Part shown: positions 1 to 8,371 of the stretch, one piece after another
Numbering within the stretch: the stretch's first letter is position 1
Layout: the number at the start of each line of letters is the position of its first letter
Source of the DNA: Lachnospiraceae bacterium MD335
GTDB taxonomy: Bacteria > Bacillota > Clostridia > Lachnospirales > Lachnospiraceae
Direction: 5' to 3'
NCBI GenBank assembly: GCA_000403335.2
Contig: KE159629.1
Span: 186,001 to 250,000 of the forward strand
Length of the DNA: 64,000 bases
Notes under the pieces: model-generated
What the model was told of the DNA's origin: nothing
The model's database searches: none
The model's input: the letters and a program-made list of their open reading frames with translations, nothing else
Translations under genes and position numbers: made by a program

Positions 1-334
1 TTTAAATGCATCAGGGGTACATGGTAACACTCCGTAGTCGATGATATATGAATGAATAGAATAATGATACTCCCGCGTTGAACGCTTCACAGCATTGCGC
101 GGCGCACCCACAGGCATGGGACGGGGTGAGATTCCCGTGGAGCTGACCAACAGCCGCCGGCATATTAGTCTTTTTAAAGTGGCGTAAAAACCACAAAAAA
201 ATTCATTGGACAAGGTGTGGCAGACATTCTTCTCCCCAATCGGAATGTCCGTCACTTTAAGAAGACTAATATTTTAAGCACATTTTTTTGGAAACAACAT
301 ATGATAAATTGAGGTATCAGGAGGTGCAGCAGTT
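1..334 (+). other. Right-hand inner end of the integrated element, largely non-coding
   Basis: No convincing complete gene lies here. An open frame runs from 68 to the stop at 185-187 and reads like the C-terminal tail of a protein, containing GEIPVELTNSRRH, but it opens right after an in-frame stop and has no ribosome binding site, so at best it is a gene fragment. An 18-bp inverted repeat with one mismatch (164-181 against 253-270) surrounds a smaller hairpin (213-219 with 242-248 approximately). These may be recombinase or regulatory sites; that is inference. Confidence 0.35.
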
Positions 335-448
335 ATGAGTCAGGAGAAGAAAAATATAATCGAACATATAATCAGTCTGCTTGTACAGGAAAATCAGATC
401 ACACCAATTGAACAATTGATGATGTTGGAAACTTTAAAGAAAGAGTGA
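335..448 (+). CDS. 37-residue protein upstream of the serine recombinase
   Basis: This small ORF starts at an ATG preceded by a strong AGGAGGTG ribosome binding site at about 319-326 and stops 10 bases before the recombinase start. The product is mostly helical and charged (MSQEKKNIIEHIISLLVQEN at the start, LKKE at the end), with no cysteines and no signal peptide. The good ribosome binding site and tight spacing suggest it is translated and co-transcribed with the recombinase. I do not recognise a family. A role as a recombination accessory factor would be a guess from position only. Confidence 0.5.
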   Translation: MSQEKKNIIEHIISLLVQENQITPIEQLMMLETLKKE

Positions 449-458
449 GTAAAACAGA

Positions 459-2309
459 ATGGAACGTTTAAGAGCCGTAGCAGCCTGCCGCTGCAGCACA
501 GAGGAGGAAAGTCAAAAGGATGCGCTCATGCAGCAGGTAAAAGAGGCGAAAGCCTGCATTGCCGACATGGGATGGCTGTTGGTTGACACTTATGTGGAGG
601 CGAAAAGCGGTACAACTGTCAAAGGGCGAAAAGAGTATAACAGGTTATTTGAAGATTTGGATAAAGATAAGTTTGACATCATTGTGATAAAAAGCCAAGA
701 CAGGCTTATGCGGAATACAAAAGACTGGTATATCTTTTTGGATAAAATGCAGAAAAACAAAAAGCAGCTTTACATGTATTTGGAACGCAAGTTTTACACA
801 CCTGATGATGCGCTTATAACAGGCATAAAAGCCATCCTTGCCGAAGAATACAGCCGGGATTTGAGCAAAAAAATCAACAATGCGCATAAGAACAGACAGA
901 CGGACGGGAGCCATTTTGTGATTACAAATGCCACATATGGATATAAGAAAAATGAGGACAAACAAATTGTGATTGATGAAACAGATGCTCCGCTGGTCAA
1001 GTTAATATTTGAATTAGCTGCCGAAGGTCACGGAACATACATTATATCAAGGGTTTTATACCAAAAAGGCTTTCGTAACAGACAGGGAAATATGATCGGT
1101 CCGGCTACGATCCGCAGGATTATCAAAAATCCGATTTATGTCGGTGACATTATTCAGAATAAAAGGCACTTTGATTTTGAGAGCAAACAGGTATATAATA
1201 ATCCTGAAAGTGATTGGATTATACATAAAAATGCAATCCCTGCGATTGTATCACGTGAGCTGTTTGCCAGTGCGAACGCTTCCCTGGAAAAGAGAGCAGA
1301 CAGTAGTGCTTCTGAGTATTCGGCAGAAGGAGATGTCGTTCATAAGAAAGCGTTCCTGTCATCAAAGGTATGGTGTGGATTGTGCGGGCAGCCTTTTTAT
1401 AGATGTACCCGTAAGCGTACGGACGGAACAATCATTGCGGAGTGGAAATGTTTATCCTATGTGCAGCATGGCAGAACAGCAGCGTACCGGAAACGAAAAA
1501 GGGAGCGCGAAATTCCGCAGACAAACGGTGCAGGCTGTGATAATATCCATATCAATGAAGACAAAATGTATCATGCTCTTTGGGAATTGTGCCAGGGATA
1601 TAATGACGGCTTTTCGAAGGAGGACTTGACACAGGCTACACTGACTATTTTGGAAAAGGTTATCCATGCGAATGAAACGGGCAGTAAACGCAGTGAATTA
1701 GCAGAATTAATAAAGAAATATGAGACACAGAAAGAGATTTTGCTTGATAAGCTGCTTGAGGGTGTTATATCGGACAGCGATTATAAAAAGAAGGCTGCAA
1801 AGGTTCAGGAATGCTTGGAAAAGGCACAAAAGGATATGGAAGCGCTTAGAGATGCAATGGATTTGGTCAGTAACACTAAGGTACGGTTAGATGGTATCAA
1901 AAAGTCATTGGAGGAGTCAATTGTTGATAAGGCAAAGGTAGAAGATGTTTCTGTGTACATTAAAAAAATTGAAGTTTTTCCCCAAGAGATAAAGGTTTAT
2001 TTTGATTATACAAAGCTTATAGACTTAAAAAATTCGCAATTATATAAAGTCCTTGACGCGCAGGAGTTTGTGCGGATCATTTCCAGCGAGGAGGTCTGCA
2101 GCGGAAACAGGAGAGTAATCGAGGATGAAAAAGACGAAATAATCAGCATGATGAAATCAAATCCCAAAATCACGGCAAAAGCGATTGCCGGCTTAAAGCA
2201 GTGCGCGCTCAGCCGCATAAACAGGCGGATTGACGAATTGAAAAAAGAGGGGAAAATACAGTATAGCATACCGAACGGCAAGGGACATTGGATTGTAAAG
2301 GATATATGA
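459..2309 (+). CDS. Large serine recombinase (site-specific integrase/excisionase)
   Basis: A 616-residue large serine recombinase that would cut and rejoin attachment sites of a mobile element through a phosphoserine link. The N-terminal resolvase domain starts ACRCSTEEES with the catalytic serine at residue 13, followed by the conserved SQDRLMRN region near 79-86. The recombinase domain follows (YGYKK, IIKNPIYVGDI), then a cysteine ribbon (CGLCGQPFYRC and later cysteines) around 303-360 and a coiled coil around 400-490. The last 60 or so residues (from SMMKSNPKITAKAI) resemble a winged helix, which is not a usual end for this family. It sits at the right edge of the element, as expected for a self-encoded integrase. 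Confidence 0.93.
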   Translation: MERLRAVAACRCSTEEESQKDALMQQVKEAKACIADMGWLLVDTYVEAKSGTTVKGRKEYNRLFEDLDKDKFDIIVIKSQDRLMRNTKDWYIFLDKMQKNKKQLYMYLERKFYTPDDALITGIKAILAEEYSRDLSKKINNAHKNRQTDGSHFVITNATYGYKKNEDKQIVIDETDAPLVKLIFELAAEGHGTYIISRVLYQKGFRNRQGNMIGPATIRRIIKNPIYVGDIIQNKRHFDFESKQVYNNPESDWIIHKNAIPAIVSRELFASANASLEKRADSSASEYSAEGDVVHKKAFLSSKVWCGLCGQPFYRCTRKRTDGTIIAEWKCLSYVQHGRTAAYRKRKREREIPQTNGAGCDNIHINEDKMYHALWELCQGYNDGFSKEDLTQATLTILEKVIHANETGSKRSELAELIKKYETQKEILLDKLLEGVISDSDYKKKAAKVQECLEKAQKDMEALRDAMDLVSNTKVRLDGIKKSLEESIVDKAKVEDVSVYIKKIEVFPQEIKVYFDYTKLIDLKNSQLYKVLDAQEFVRIISSEEVCSGNRRVIEDEKDEIISMMKSNPKITAKAIAGLKQCALSRINRRIDELKKEGKIQYSIPNGKGHWIVKDI

Positions 2310-2341
2310 TAAAAGTGGGTTTGGATACCTGCTTTTATCAT
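2306..2341 (+). terminator. Hairpin at the end of the recombinase gene
   Basis: The ten bases 2306-2315 (ATGATAAAAG) are the exact reverse complement of 2332-2341, forming a hairpin that overlaps the recombinase stop codon. The run of six A on the right would act as a U-tract for transcription coming from the opposite side, so it may serve the leftward permease transcript as well. Confidence 0.5.
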
Positions 2342-3096
2342 AAAAAATCGCAGGTAAATACCTGGCTTCCATAAATAATCAAATACCCAAGTCCGCGTCT
2401 GCCAGCCAAAAATTCACCGATAATCACCCCCACAAGCGCAAGTCCGATATTGACTTTGGAAAGCGAGATAAACGTAGGAATATTACCCGGAAAGACAACC
2501 TTGGTAAACGCCTGCATTTTCGTGCCGCCAAGTGTCTCAATCAGTTTTAAACGTTCCGGATCCGTCTGCGAAAATGACTGGTATAAATTTAAAATACACC
2601 CGAAAATCCCAACCGACATGCCGCATAAAATAATGGTACGCAGTCCCGTGCCAAGCCAAACGATGATAAGCGGCGCAAGCGCTGATTTCGGCAGGCTGTT
2701 TAAGACAATTAAAAACGGCTCAAACAGTTTTCCGAGAGACGGATAAAACCAAAAAAACGTTGCAATCAGCAGCGAGAATAAAATAATCAGCAAAAAGCTG
2801 ACACCTGACTCAAACAGCGTAATTCCGATGTGGCTTAACAGTGATTTATCTTTGATGTCATGCACAAACAGCGCGCCGATTTCACTCGGGGAACTAAAGT
2901 AAAATTTGTCAATCCAGCCAAGGTTTGCCGAAATCTGCCAAAGCGCCAAAAAAGCAACAAACAGAATAGTCCGGCTCCAAAAGATGTAAAGCTTATGTCG
3001 TTTTTGGTGTTTGATAAACTGCTGCTGCCCAAGCGTTTCCGCTGCGGCGACAATACTGTAGCTTTTTTTATAAGTATCAGATTTCCGTGTTTTCAT
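2338..3096 (-). pseudogene. ABC transporter permease (SsuC/TauC type), C-terminus lost to element insertion
   Basis: Membrane permease of a taurine/nitrate/thiamine-precursor type ABC importer, with several hydrophobic segments and the cytoplasmic coupling region (LIETLGGTKMQAFTKVVFPG). The start is taken at the Met at 3096, which overlaps the ATPase gene by 20 bases. The frame follows its family as far as GLGYLIIYGSQVF and then ends abruptly with TCDFL and a stop. Family members normally continue for about 40 more residues, including a last membrane helix. The serine recombinase element begins at that point, so the gene was most likely split by integration and the missing end lies beyond the left of the window. 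Confidence 0.8.
2351..2364. other. Candidate attachment-site core (right end of the element)
   Basis: CAGGTA at 2351-2356 and TACCTG at 2359-2364 are perfect inverted arms around the dinucleotide AA. Large serine recombinases act at imperfect inverted sites around a two-base crossover. This palindrome lies exactly where the permease reading frame loses resemblance to its family, just after the codons for GSQVF. The family knowledge is established; assigning this as the crossover is inference. Confidence 0.35.
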
Positions 3097-3865
3097 CCTG
3101 CATTTCCCTCCATATCCTGTCAAAATATTCCTGAAACAGCTTAGAAGTACGTATTTCACTTCTGTCGATACCATTCTTCTCAAATTCTATCGGAATAATA
3201 TCCTTTACGGTGCAAGGCGGCTTTGTGAGCAAAATCACGGTATCCGCCATTGAAACGGCTTCTGAAATATCGTGCGTCACAAGGATTGCCGTCTTTTTTT
3301 CCGACTTGATAATCTCGCGCACATCGGCGGATATGCGAAGACGTGTCTGATAATCGAGGGCGCTGAACGGTTCGTCTAATAATAGCAGATCGGGACGCGT
3401 GGCGAGCGTGCGGATTAGTGCAATACGTTGACGCATACCGCCTGAAAGTGCGGAGGGCTTTTGGTTTTTGGTGTCGGAAAGCTTATATTTTTTAAGCAGT
3501 TCATCGACAAGCGCAAGATTTTCGGGCGTTTTTGTCTTTTGGATTTCCAGTCCGAGCATAATGTTGTGATAAACGTCACGCCATTCAAGCAAGTGGTCAT
3601 GTTGGAGCATATATCCGACTTTGGGGGCACAAAAATCATCGGAATAGAACGTGATATATCCGCCCACCGGTTTTAACAGACCGGAAATCAGGGATAAAAT
3701 GGTAGACTTGCCGCAGCCGCTTGGTCCGACCAAGGCAACAAATGCGCCTTTTTCCACATGAAAATTAATATCATTTAAAACGGAAACCTCCCCTAGGACA
3801 CTGTAATAGGAAAAGGATACATGTTCTAAGCGCAGAAAGGATTTATTCGAATGGTTGCTTTGCAT
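3077..3865 (-). CDS. ABC transporter ATP-binding protein (SsuB/TauB type)
   Basis: ATPase subunit of an importer for a small organic solute, paired with the truncated permease downstream. All nucleotide-binding motifs are visible: Walker A GPSGCGKST near residue 46, Q-loop MLQHDHLLEW, signature LSGGMRQR, Walker B LLLLDEPFSALD and the switch histidine in THD. Length (262 aa) is normal. A GAGGCGG ribosome binding site precedes the ATG. No substrate-binding protein gene is seen; it may lie past the insertion. The substrate cannot be told from the ATPase. With a broken permease the system is probably not working. Confidence 0.9.
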   Translation of the reverse strand: MQSNHSNKSFLRLEHVSFSYYSVLGEVSVLNDINFHVEKGAFVALVGPSGCGKSTILSLISGLLKPVGGYITFYSDDFCAPKVGYMLQHDHLLEWRDVYHNIMLGLEIQKTKTPENLALVDELLKKYKLSDTKNQKPSALSGGMRQRIALIRTLATRPDLLLLDEPFSALDYQTRLRISADVREIIKSEKKTAILVTHDISEAVSMADTVILLTKPPCTVKDIIPIEFEKNGIDRSEIRTSKLFQEYFDRIWREMQDENTEI

Positions 3866-4179
3866 TGCGACCGCCGCCTCTCAATGAAAAAAGAAATTAT
3901 AAAATATTATATGAACGAATATGACAAAAGTGTGTGTTGTTTTGCGTTTCTTTTTCTGTCGGCACAAAAAGCAGCTGTTTGAACCATATTCTGAATTATC
4001 CGTCATGTTAGCCAAAAAGTAATGATCTACTAAGGTCTATAAAATAATTGTATGGTTTTTTCTTGGTTCTTTCTCCTTGAAACTCTCCAAAAGGTATGTT
4101 ATTATAAGGAAGATTTTATTGCACCATATTACTTTTTATAACAAAAACGATTATGAAAAATTCAGGGAGGCGGCTTAAA
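3866..4179. other. Divergent intergenic region between the transporter operon and argH
   Basis: About 310 bases of AT-rich DNA between divergently read genes. Two TATAAT hexamers on the minus strand (within 3897-3916) could serve the transporter operon, but no well-spaced -35 was found for them. A well-formed plus-strand promoter for argH is listed separately. No riboswitch signature was recognised. Confidence 0.5.
4077..4105 (+). promoter_or_regulatory. Sigma-A promoter for argH
   Basis: TTGAAA at 4077-4082 and TATTAT at 4100-4105 are separated by exactly 17 bases, followed by about 75 bases of leader before the argH start. Confidence 0.65.
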
Positions 4180-5556
4180 ATGGCACAGCTATGGGGCGGC
4201 AGATTTACGAAGGAAACGGATAAACTGGTTTATAATTTCAACGCTTCCATTTCCTTTGACCAAAAATTTTACCGGCAGGACATCGAGGGCAGCATGGCGC
4301 ACGTGAAAATGCTTGCCAAGCAGAATATCCTGACGGAGGAAGAAAAAAATCAGATTTTGGCAGGCTTGGAGGGCATTTTAAACGATGTCGAGGCAGGAAC
4401 GTTGGCAATCACGGATGAATATGAGGACATTCACAGCTTTGTGGAGGCAAATCTGATTGACCGGATTGGTGACGCGGGCAAAAAGCTGCACACGGGCAGG
4501 AGCAGAAACGATCAGGTTGCGCTTGACATGAAGCTTTATACGCGGCACGAAATTACGGAAATCAATGACCTTTTGAAAAAGCTGCTTGAGGCGGTTCTTG
4601 CGATTATGGAGGACAATACCGAAACGTATATGCCGGGCTTTACGCACCTGCAAAAGGCACAGCCGATTACGCTGGCGCATCATATGGGCGCGTACTTTGA
4701 GATGTTTAAGCGCGACAGGCAGCGTCTTTGTGATATTTATAAAAGAATGAATTACTGTCCGCTTGGCTCGGGCGCGCTTGCAGGCACAACGTATCCTTTA
4801 GACCGGGAGTACACGGCGCAGCTTCTTGATTTTGCTGGTCCGACGCTCAACAGCATGGATTCGGTTGCCGACAGGGATTACGTCATTGAACTGCTTTCGG
4901 CGCTTTCCACAATTATGATGCATTTGAGCCGGTTCAGCGAAGAAATTATTATATGGAATTCCAACGAGTACCGTTTTGTGGAAATTGACGACGCGTATTC
5001 GACGGGCAGCAGCATTATGCCGCAGAAAAAAAATCCAGACATCGCAGAGCTTGTGCGCGGTAAGACGGGGCGTGTGTATGGTGCGCTGATGTCAATTTTG
5101 ACGACGATGAAAGGCATTCCGCTTGCATATAATAAGGATATGCAGGAGGATAAAGAACTGACGTTTGATGCGATTGATACGGTAAAAGGCTGCGTGGCGC
5201 TGTTTACGGGAATGCTCGAAACGTTGAAATTCCGCAAGGACGTGATGCGGGAAAGCGCGATGAAAGGCTTTACGAACGCGACGGACGCGGCAGATTATCT
5301 CGTCAATCATGGCGTGCCGTTTCGGGACGCGCACGGCATTATCGGGCGGCTTGTGCTTTATTGCATTGAGCAGGATAAAGCGATTGATGAGTTGTCGCTC
5401 GACGAGTTAAAGGCAATCAGTCCCGTGTTTGGGCAGGACGTGTCTGAAGCGGTCAGCCTTGAAACGTGTGTCAACAAGCGCATGACAATCGGCGCACCGG
5501 GACCGAAGGCGATGCGGGAGGTTATCCGTATCAACAAGGAATATTTAAATCAGTAA
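4180..5556 (+). CDS. argH: Argininosuccinate lyase
   Basis: Splits argininosuccinate into arginine and fumarate, the last step of arginine synthesis, in the cytoplasm. The fumarase/lyase signature GSSIMPQKKNPD is present around residue 280 and the N-terminal MAQLWGGRF is typical. The start at 4180 is preferred over an in-frame upstream ATG at 4153 because it begins the conserved protein and follows a GGGAGG site. At 458 residues it is full length. No other arginine gene is adjacent; asd follows 40 bases later. Confidence 0.96.
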   Translation: MAQLWGGRFTKETDKLVYNFNASISFDQKFYRQDIEGSMAHVKMLAKQNILTEEEKNQILAGLEGILNDVEAGTLAITDEYEDIHSFVEANLIDRIGDAGKKLHTGRSRNDQVALDMKLYTRHEITEINDLLKKLLEAVLAIMEDNTETYMPGFTHLQKAQPITLAHHMGAYFEMFKRDRQRLCDIYKRMNYCPLGSGALAGTTYPLDREYTAQLLDFAGPTLNSMDSVADRDYVIELLSALSTIMMHLSRFSEEIIIWNSNEYRFVEIDDAYSTGSSIMPQKKNPDIAELVRGKTGRVYGALMSILTTMKGIPLAYNKDMQEDKELTFDAIDTVKGCVALFTGMLETLKFRKDVMRESAMKGFTNATDAADYLVNHGVPFRDAHGIIGRLVLYCIEQDKAIDELSLDELKAISPVFGQDVSEAVSLETCVNKRMTIGAPGPKAMREVIRINKEYLNQ

Positions 5557-5596
5557 ACATATTATAAAAGATTTGTGATAGCAGGAGGAAAAAACA

Positions 5597-6682
5597 ATGA
5601 GTGAAAAATTAAAAGTTGGTATTTTAGGCGGTACAGGCATGGTAGGACAGAGATTTATTTCTCTTTTGGAAAACCACCCGTGGTTTGAGGTGACGACGAT
5701 TGCGGCAAGTCCGCGCTCCGCAGGAAAGACATATGAGGAGGCAGTCGGCGGACGTTGGAAAATGACAACACCGATGCCTGAGGCGGTAAAAAATATCGTG
5801 GTTATGAATGTCAATGAGGTGGAAAAGGTTGCCTCAGAAGTCGATTTCGTATTTTCGGCAGTGGATATGACAAAGGAAGAAATCAAGAAAATCGAGGAGG
5901 AGTATGCAAAGACGGAAACGCCCGTTGTCAGCAATAACTCCGCACACCGCTGGACGCCGGATGTTCCGATGGTAGTTCCTGAGATTAATCCGGAGCATAT
6001 GAAGGTTATTGATTTTCAGAAGAAGCGTCTTGGAACGACAAGAGGCTTTGTTGCAGTAAAACCGAACTGTTCGATTCAAAGCTATGCGCCTGTGCTGACT
6101 GCGTGGAAGGAGTTCGAGCCGTATGAGGTCGTTGCGACAACGTATCAGGCGATTTCCGGCGCAGGAAAAACATTTCAGGACTGGCCCGAAATGGAAGGAA
6201 ATATCATTCCATATATTGGCGGAGAGGAAGAAAAAAGCGAGAAGGAGCCGCTGCGCATTTGGGGCGAAATCAAGGACGGCGTGATTGTGCCTGCGGCTTC
6301 TCCCGTGATTACCTGCCAGTGTATCCGCGTTCCGGTGTTGAACGGACATACAGCAGCGGTGTTTGTGAAATTCAGAAAGCAGCCGACAAAGGAGCAGTTG
6401 ATTGAGAAGCTGGTAAGCTTTAAGGGAGTGCCGCAGGAGTTAAATCTGCCGAGCGCACCAAAGCAGTTTATCCAGTATCTTGAGGATGACAACAGACCGC
6501 AGGTTGCACTTGACGTGGACTATGAGAACGGCATGGGCGTTTCGGTCGGACGAATCCGCGAGGACAGCGTTTATGACTGGAAATTTGTAGGACTTTCCCA
6601 CAATACGGTCAGAGGCGCGGCAGGCGGCGCGGTGCTCTGTGCGGAATTATTGAAGGCGCAGGGGTATATTGTGAAAAAATAA
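5597..6682 (+). CDS. asd: Aspartate-semialdehyde dehydrogenase
   Basis: Reduces aspartyl phosphate to aspartate semialdehyde with NADPH, the branch point to lysine, diaminopimelate, threonine and methionine. The N-terminal nucleotide-binding motif GILGGTGMVGQRF is clear, the catalytic cysteine lies in KPNCSIQ near residue 157, and the active-site region around SHNTVRGAAGGA follows. The 361-residue length and sequence style match the archaeal/fungal-type subgroup common in Clostridia. It has an AGGAGG site and probably shares the argH transcript. Confidence 0.95.
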   Translation: MSEKLKVGILGGTGMVGQRFISLLENHPWFEVTTIAASPRSAGKTYEEAVGGRWKMTTPMPEAVKNIVVMNVNEVEKVASEVDFVFSAVDMTKEEIKKIEEEYAKTETPVVSNNSAHRWTPDVPMVVPEINPEHMKVIDFQKKRLGTTRGFVAVKPNCSIQSYAPVLTAWKEFEPYEVVATTYQAISGAGKTFQDWPEMEGNIIPYIGGEEEKSEKEPLRIWGEIKDGVIVPAASPVITCQCIRVPVLNGHTAAVFVKFRKQPTKEQLIEKLVSFKGVPQELNLPSAPKQFIQYLEDDNRPQVALDVDYENGMGVSVGRIREDSVYDWKFVGLSHNTVRGAAGGAVLCAELLKAQGYIVKK

Positions 6683-6731
6683 GGAAATCCATTCCAAAAC
6701 GGTTTGACAGCGCGCTGAAAGGAGGATGCAA

Positions 6732-7256
6732 ATGGGTTTTGATTATGAAAAACTGGAAAAGAATTTATTAGAAGCTGTTGAGGAATACGCAGCGTCGCAA
6801 TTGGATCAGAACGATGATATGTACATTATGTCAATCGAGTATTTTCCCGAGTTTACAACGTTTATCGCAATCAGGACGAACACCTATTCTTATCTGAAGG
6901 AACAGGTGGATGAGGACGATGAGAGTTATACATACTATAAGTATTGCGAAGAAGAGTGGGACCTCTATGAGGACGTCAAGGAAATTTCCAGTGCCCTGCA
7001 GGCGGAATATAACGAGATGGAAGAAAAATACGATGATGATGCGTTTGAGGAAGCACAGGAAAAACATGCGGAAAAGGTAATTGACATTTGTATGAATGTG
7101 ATGAAAAAGTTCAAGGAAACAGATACTTACAGGAAGTTTAAAAAGCTATATCTTAATGTTTACCTTCGGGAATATTTTGACGAGGAAGAAACCATTCGGA
7201 TTTTTGCGGAACTCAATGGGGAGGACTGCATAGAAGAATATGCGTCGTGGCTATAG
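6732..7256 (+). CDS. Acidic DUF4303-like protein
   Basis: A 174-residue, strongly acidic, soluble protein (DEDDESYTYYKYCEEEWDLYED region) with no signal peptide. Size and the tyrosine/aspartate-rich middle resemble DUF4303 proteins, which are often found beside SUKH-type immunity proteins. This match is from memory and is tentative. The ATG at 6732 is preferred to one at 6726 because GGAGG at 6721-6725 is then correctly spaced. A SUKH gene follows directly, supporting an immunity-type pair. No toxin gene is adjacent. Confidence 0.55.
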   Translation: MGFDYEKLEKNLLEAVEEYAASQLDQNDDMYIMSIEYFPEFTTFIAIRTNTYSYLKEQVDEDDESYTYYKYCEEEWDLYEDVKEISSALQAEYNEMEEKYDDDAFEEAQEKHAEKVIDICMNVMKKFKETDTYRKFKKLYLNVYLREYFDEEETIRIFAELNGEDCIEEYASWL

Positions 7257-7348
7257 ACGAATAAAAAATATGCCATAGCTTGTTTTATGGGAAAAATGCA
7301 TTTGAACAGTATTCCATAATAGTAAGAGTATTACGGGAGGCGTGTGTA

Positions 7349-8035
7349 ATGTACATTACTTCCACACAATTGCAAGTGTTCAGCGAGCATGACCTTGTGT
7401 CATTAGAGCAGCAAGGTCATGTAAAATTCCCGCAGCCGTATCGTGATTTTTTGAAAACCTACGGCAGTGGGACTTACGGTGGCGCGATTTGCATTAACGG
7501 TCCTGATTTTAATCTGTTAAAGCAGTATGCAGAAGAAGACTTTTGGGAATATGATAACAGTCCGATTAGACGGGAGCAGATGAAGGAATGTGTTGTAATC
7601 GGGAACAGCATTGACGGGGATTATATTACAATTCACTCTGCTGTCCGCGGATACATCCTGCTGCCAAGGGGCTCGGAGCAGATTGAACTCTTTCCAAATG
7701 AAACGGAAGATTTTCTTTGCACAGTCAATAAAATAGGTGCGTTCCTTTATGGGGAGGAGCTGGATGATTATTTTGAACCGGTGGGGTATCAATATTTGTT
7801 TTTGCATTATTCCGGCAAAAATATGCGGGAGCTTATCACGCGTTTCATGGCAGCATTTCAAAAGGATTATCTGATTGAGAATGAGTATGTGTGCGAGGTA
7901 TTTTTGCTCCGTATGGGCGGAAATGTCAGGTTCAGCCTTTCTAAAGGTGGCGAAGTTGCGGTTTTTTATTGTGTGTATTGTCTTGGATTTTTTGAAGAGG
8001 TCAAAAAATTTTTGTGTGAGAACGGTTGTGTCTGA
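7349..8035 (+). CDS. SMI1/KNR4 (SUKH) family protein
   Basis: SUKH-fold proteins commonly act as immunity proteins that neutralise polymorphic toxins, though some have other roles. The family features here are the N-terminal FPQPYRDFLKTYGSGTYGG and the GNSIDGDYITIH strand region. The ATG at 7349 follows GGGAGG; the frame is open further upstream but without a ribosome site. The last 70 residues extend beyond a minimal SUKH domain. It follows a DUF4303-like gene, and no partner toxin was found, so the pair looks like orphan immunity genes. Confidence 0.75.
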   Translation: MYITSTQLQVFSEHDLVSLEQQGHVKFPQPYRDFLKTYGSGTYGGAICINGPDFNLLKQYAEEDFWEYDNSPIRREQMKECVVIGNSIDGDYITIHSAVRGYILLPRGSEQIELFPNETEDFLCTVNKIGAFLYGEELDDYFEPVGYQYLFLHYSGKNMRELITRFMAAFQKDYLIENEYVCEVFLLRMGGNVRFSLSKGGEVAVFYCVYCLGFFEEVKKFLCENGCV

Positions 8036-8046
8036 TTTGTACATAG

Positions 8047-8223
8047 TTAGTCCTCAAACATAGAATTTACGGCGTCTTCAGCGGTATCAAACGGACCGTG
8101 CAGATTTCGGCGGGATCTGCTGTCTGCAATTGCCTCTTGGATAGAGTTGCTGACAGGTTTGGAAAAAAGAGCGTCTGCCTTTTGCTTTAATGTGTCATTA
8201 ACACGAATTTTTACTGTTGCCAT
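8047..8223 (-). pseudogene. DinJ/RelB-type antitoxin with internal deletion, no toxin partner
   Basis: The N-terminal MATVKIRVNDTLKQKADALFS is the DNA-binding ribbon and first helix of the DinJ antitoxin family, and the tail NLHGPFDTAEDAVNSMFED matches the usual toxin-wrapping end. About 30 residues that normally lie between (the rest of the ribbon-helix-helix fold) are missing, so only 58 residues remain. A GGAGAT ribosome site precedes the ATG at 8223. No YafQ/RelE-like toxin follows on this strand. It is most likely a relic, although it could still be translated. Confidence 0.7.
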
Positions 8224-8245
8224 ATTGCATCTCCAATGAGTTTGT

Positions 8246-8274
8246 ATGATAATTGTACTATATTTGCAGTACAA
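8246..8274 (-). promoter_or_regulatory. Antitoxin promoter with overlapping operator palindrome
   Basis: On the minus strand TTGTAC (complement of 8269-8274) and TATCAT (complement of 8246-8251) are 17 bases apart. TTGTACT at 8253-8259 and AGTACAA at 8268-8274 form a perfect inverted repeat across the -35 and spacer, the usual place for an antitoxin to bind and repress its own gene. Confidence 0.6.
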
Positions 8275-8371
8275 AGGCGATCAAAATCTTATGGATTGGA
8301 ATTGGTGCAGACTTTAGTTGGAAAGGGGAATTATCGTAAAATTAATCCGATTAGGGGAAAGGAATGCTGGA

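Noticed and set aside
1-300. End of a group II intron or a tRNA at the left edge
   Set aside because: No domain V-like hairpin or tRNA cloverleaf could be made out.
1138-1629. Alternative plus-strand frame within the recombinase gene
   Set aside because: It overlaps conserved recombinase and zinc-ribbon coding and shows no family features.
3866-4179. TPP-type riboswitch upstream of the ABC operon
   Set aside because: The expected conserved CUGAGA and related motifs were not seen.
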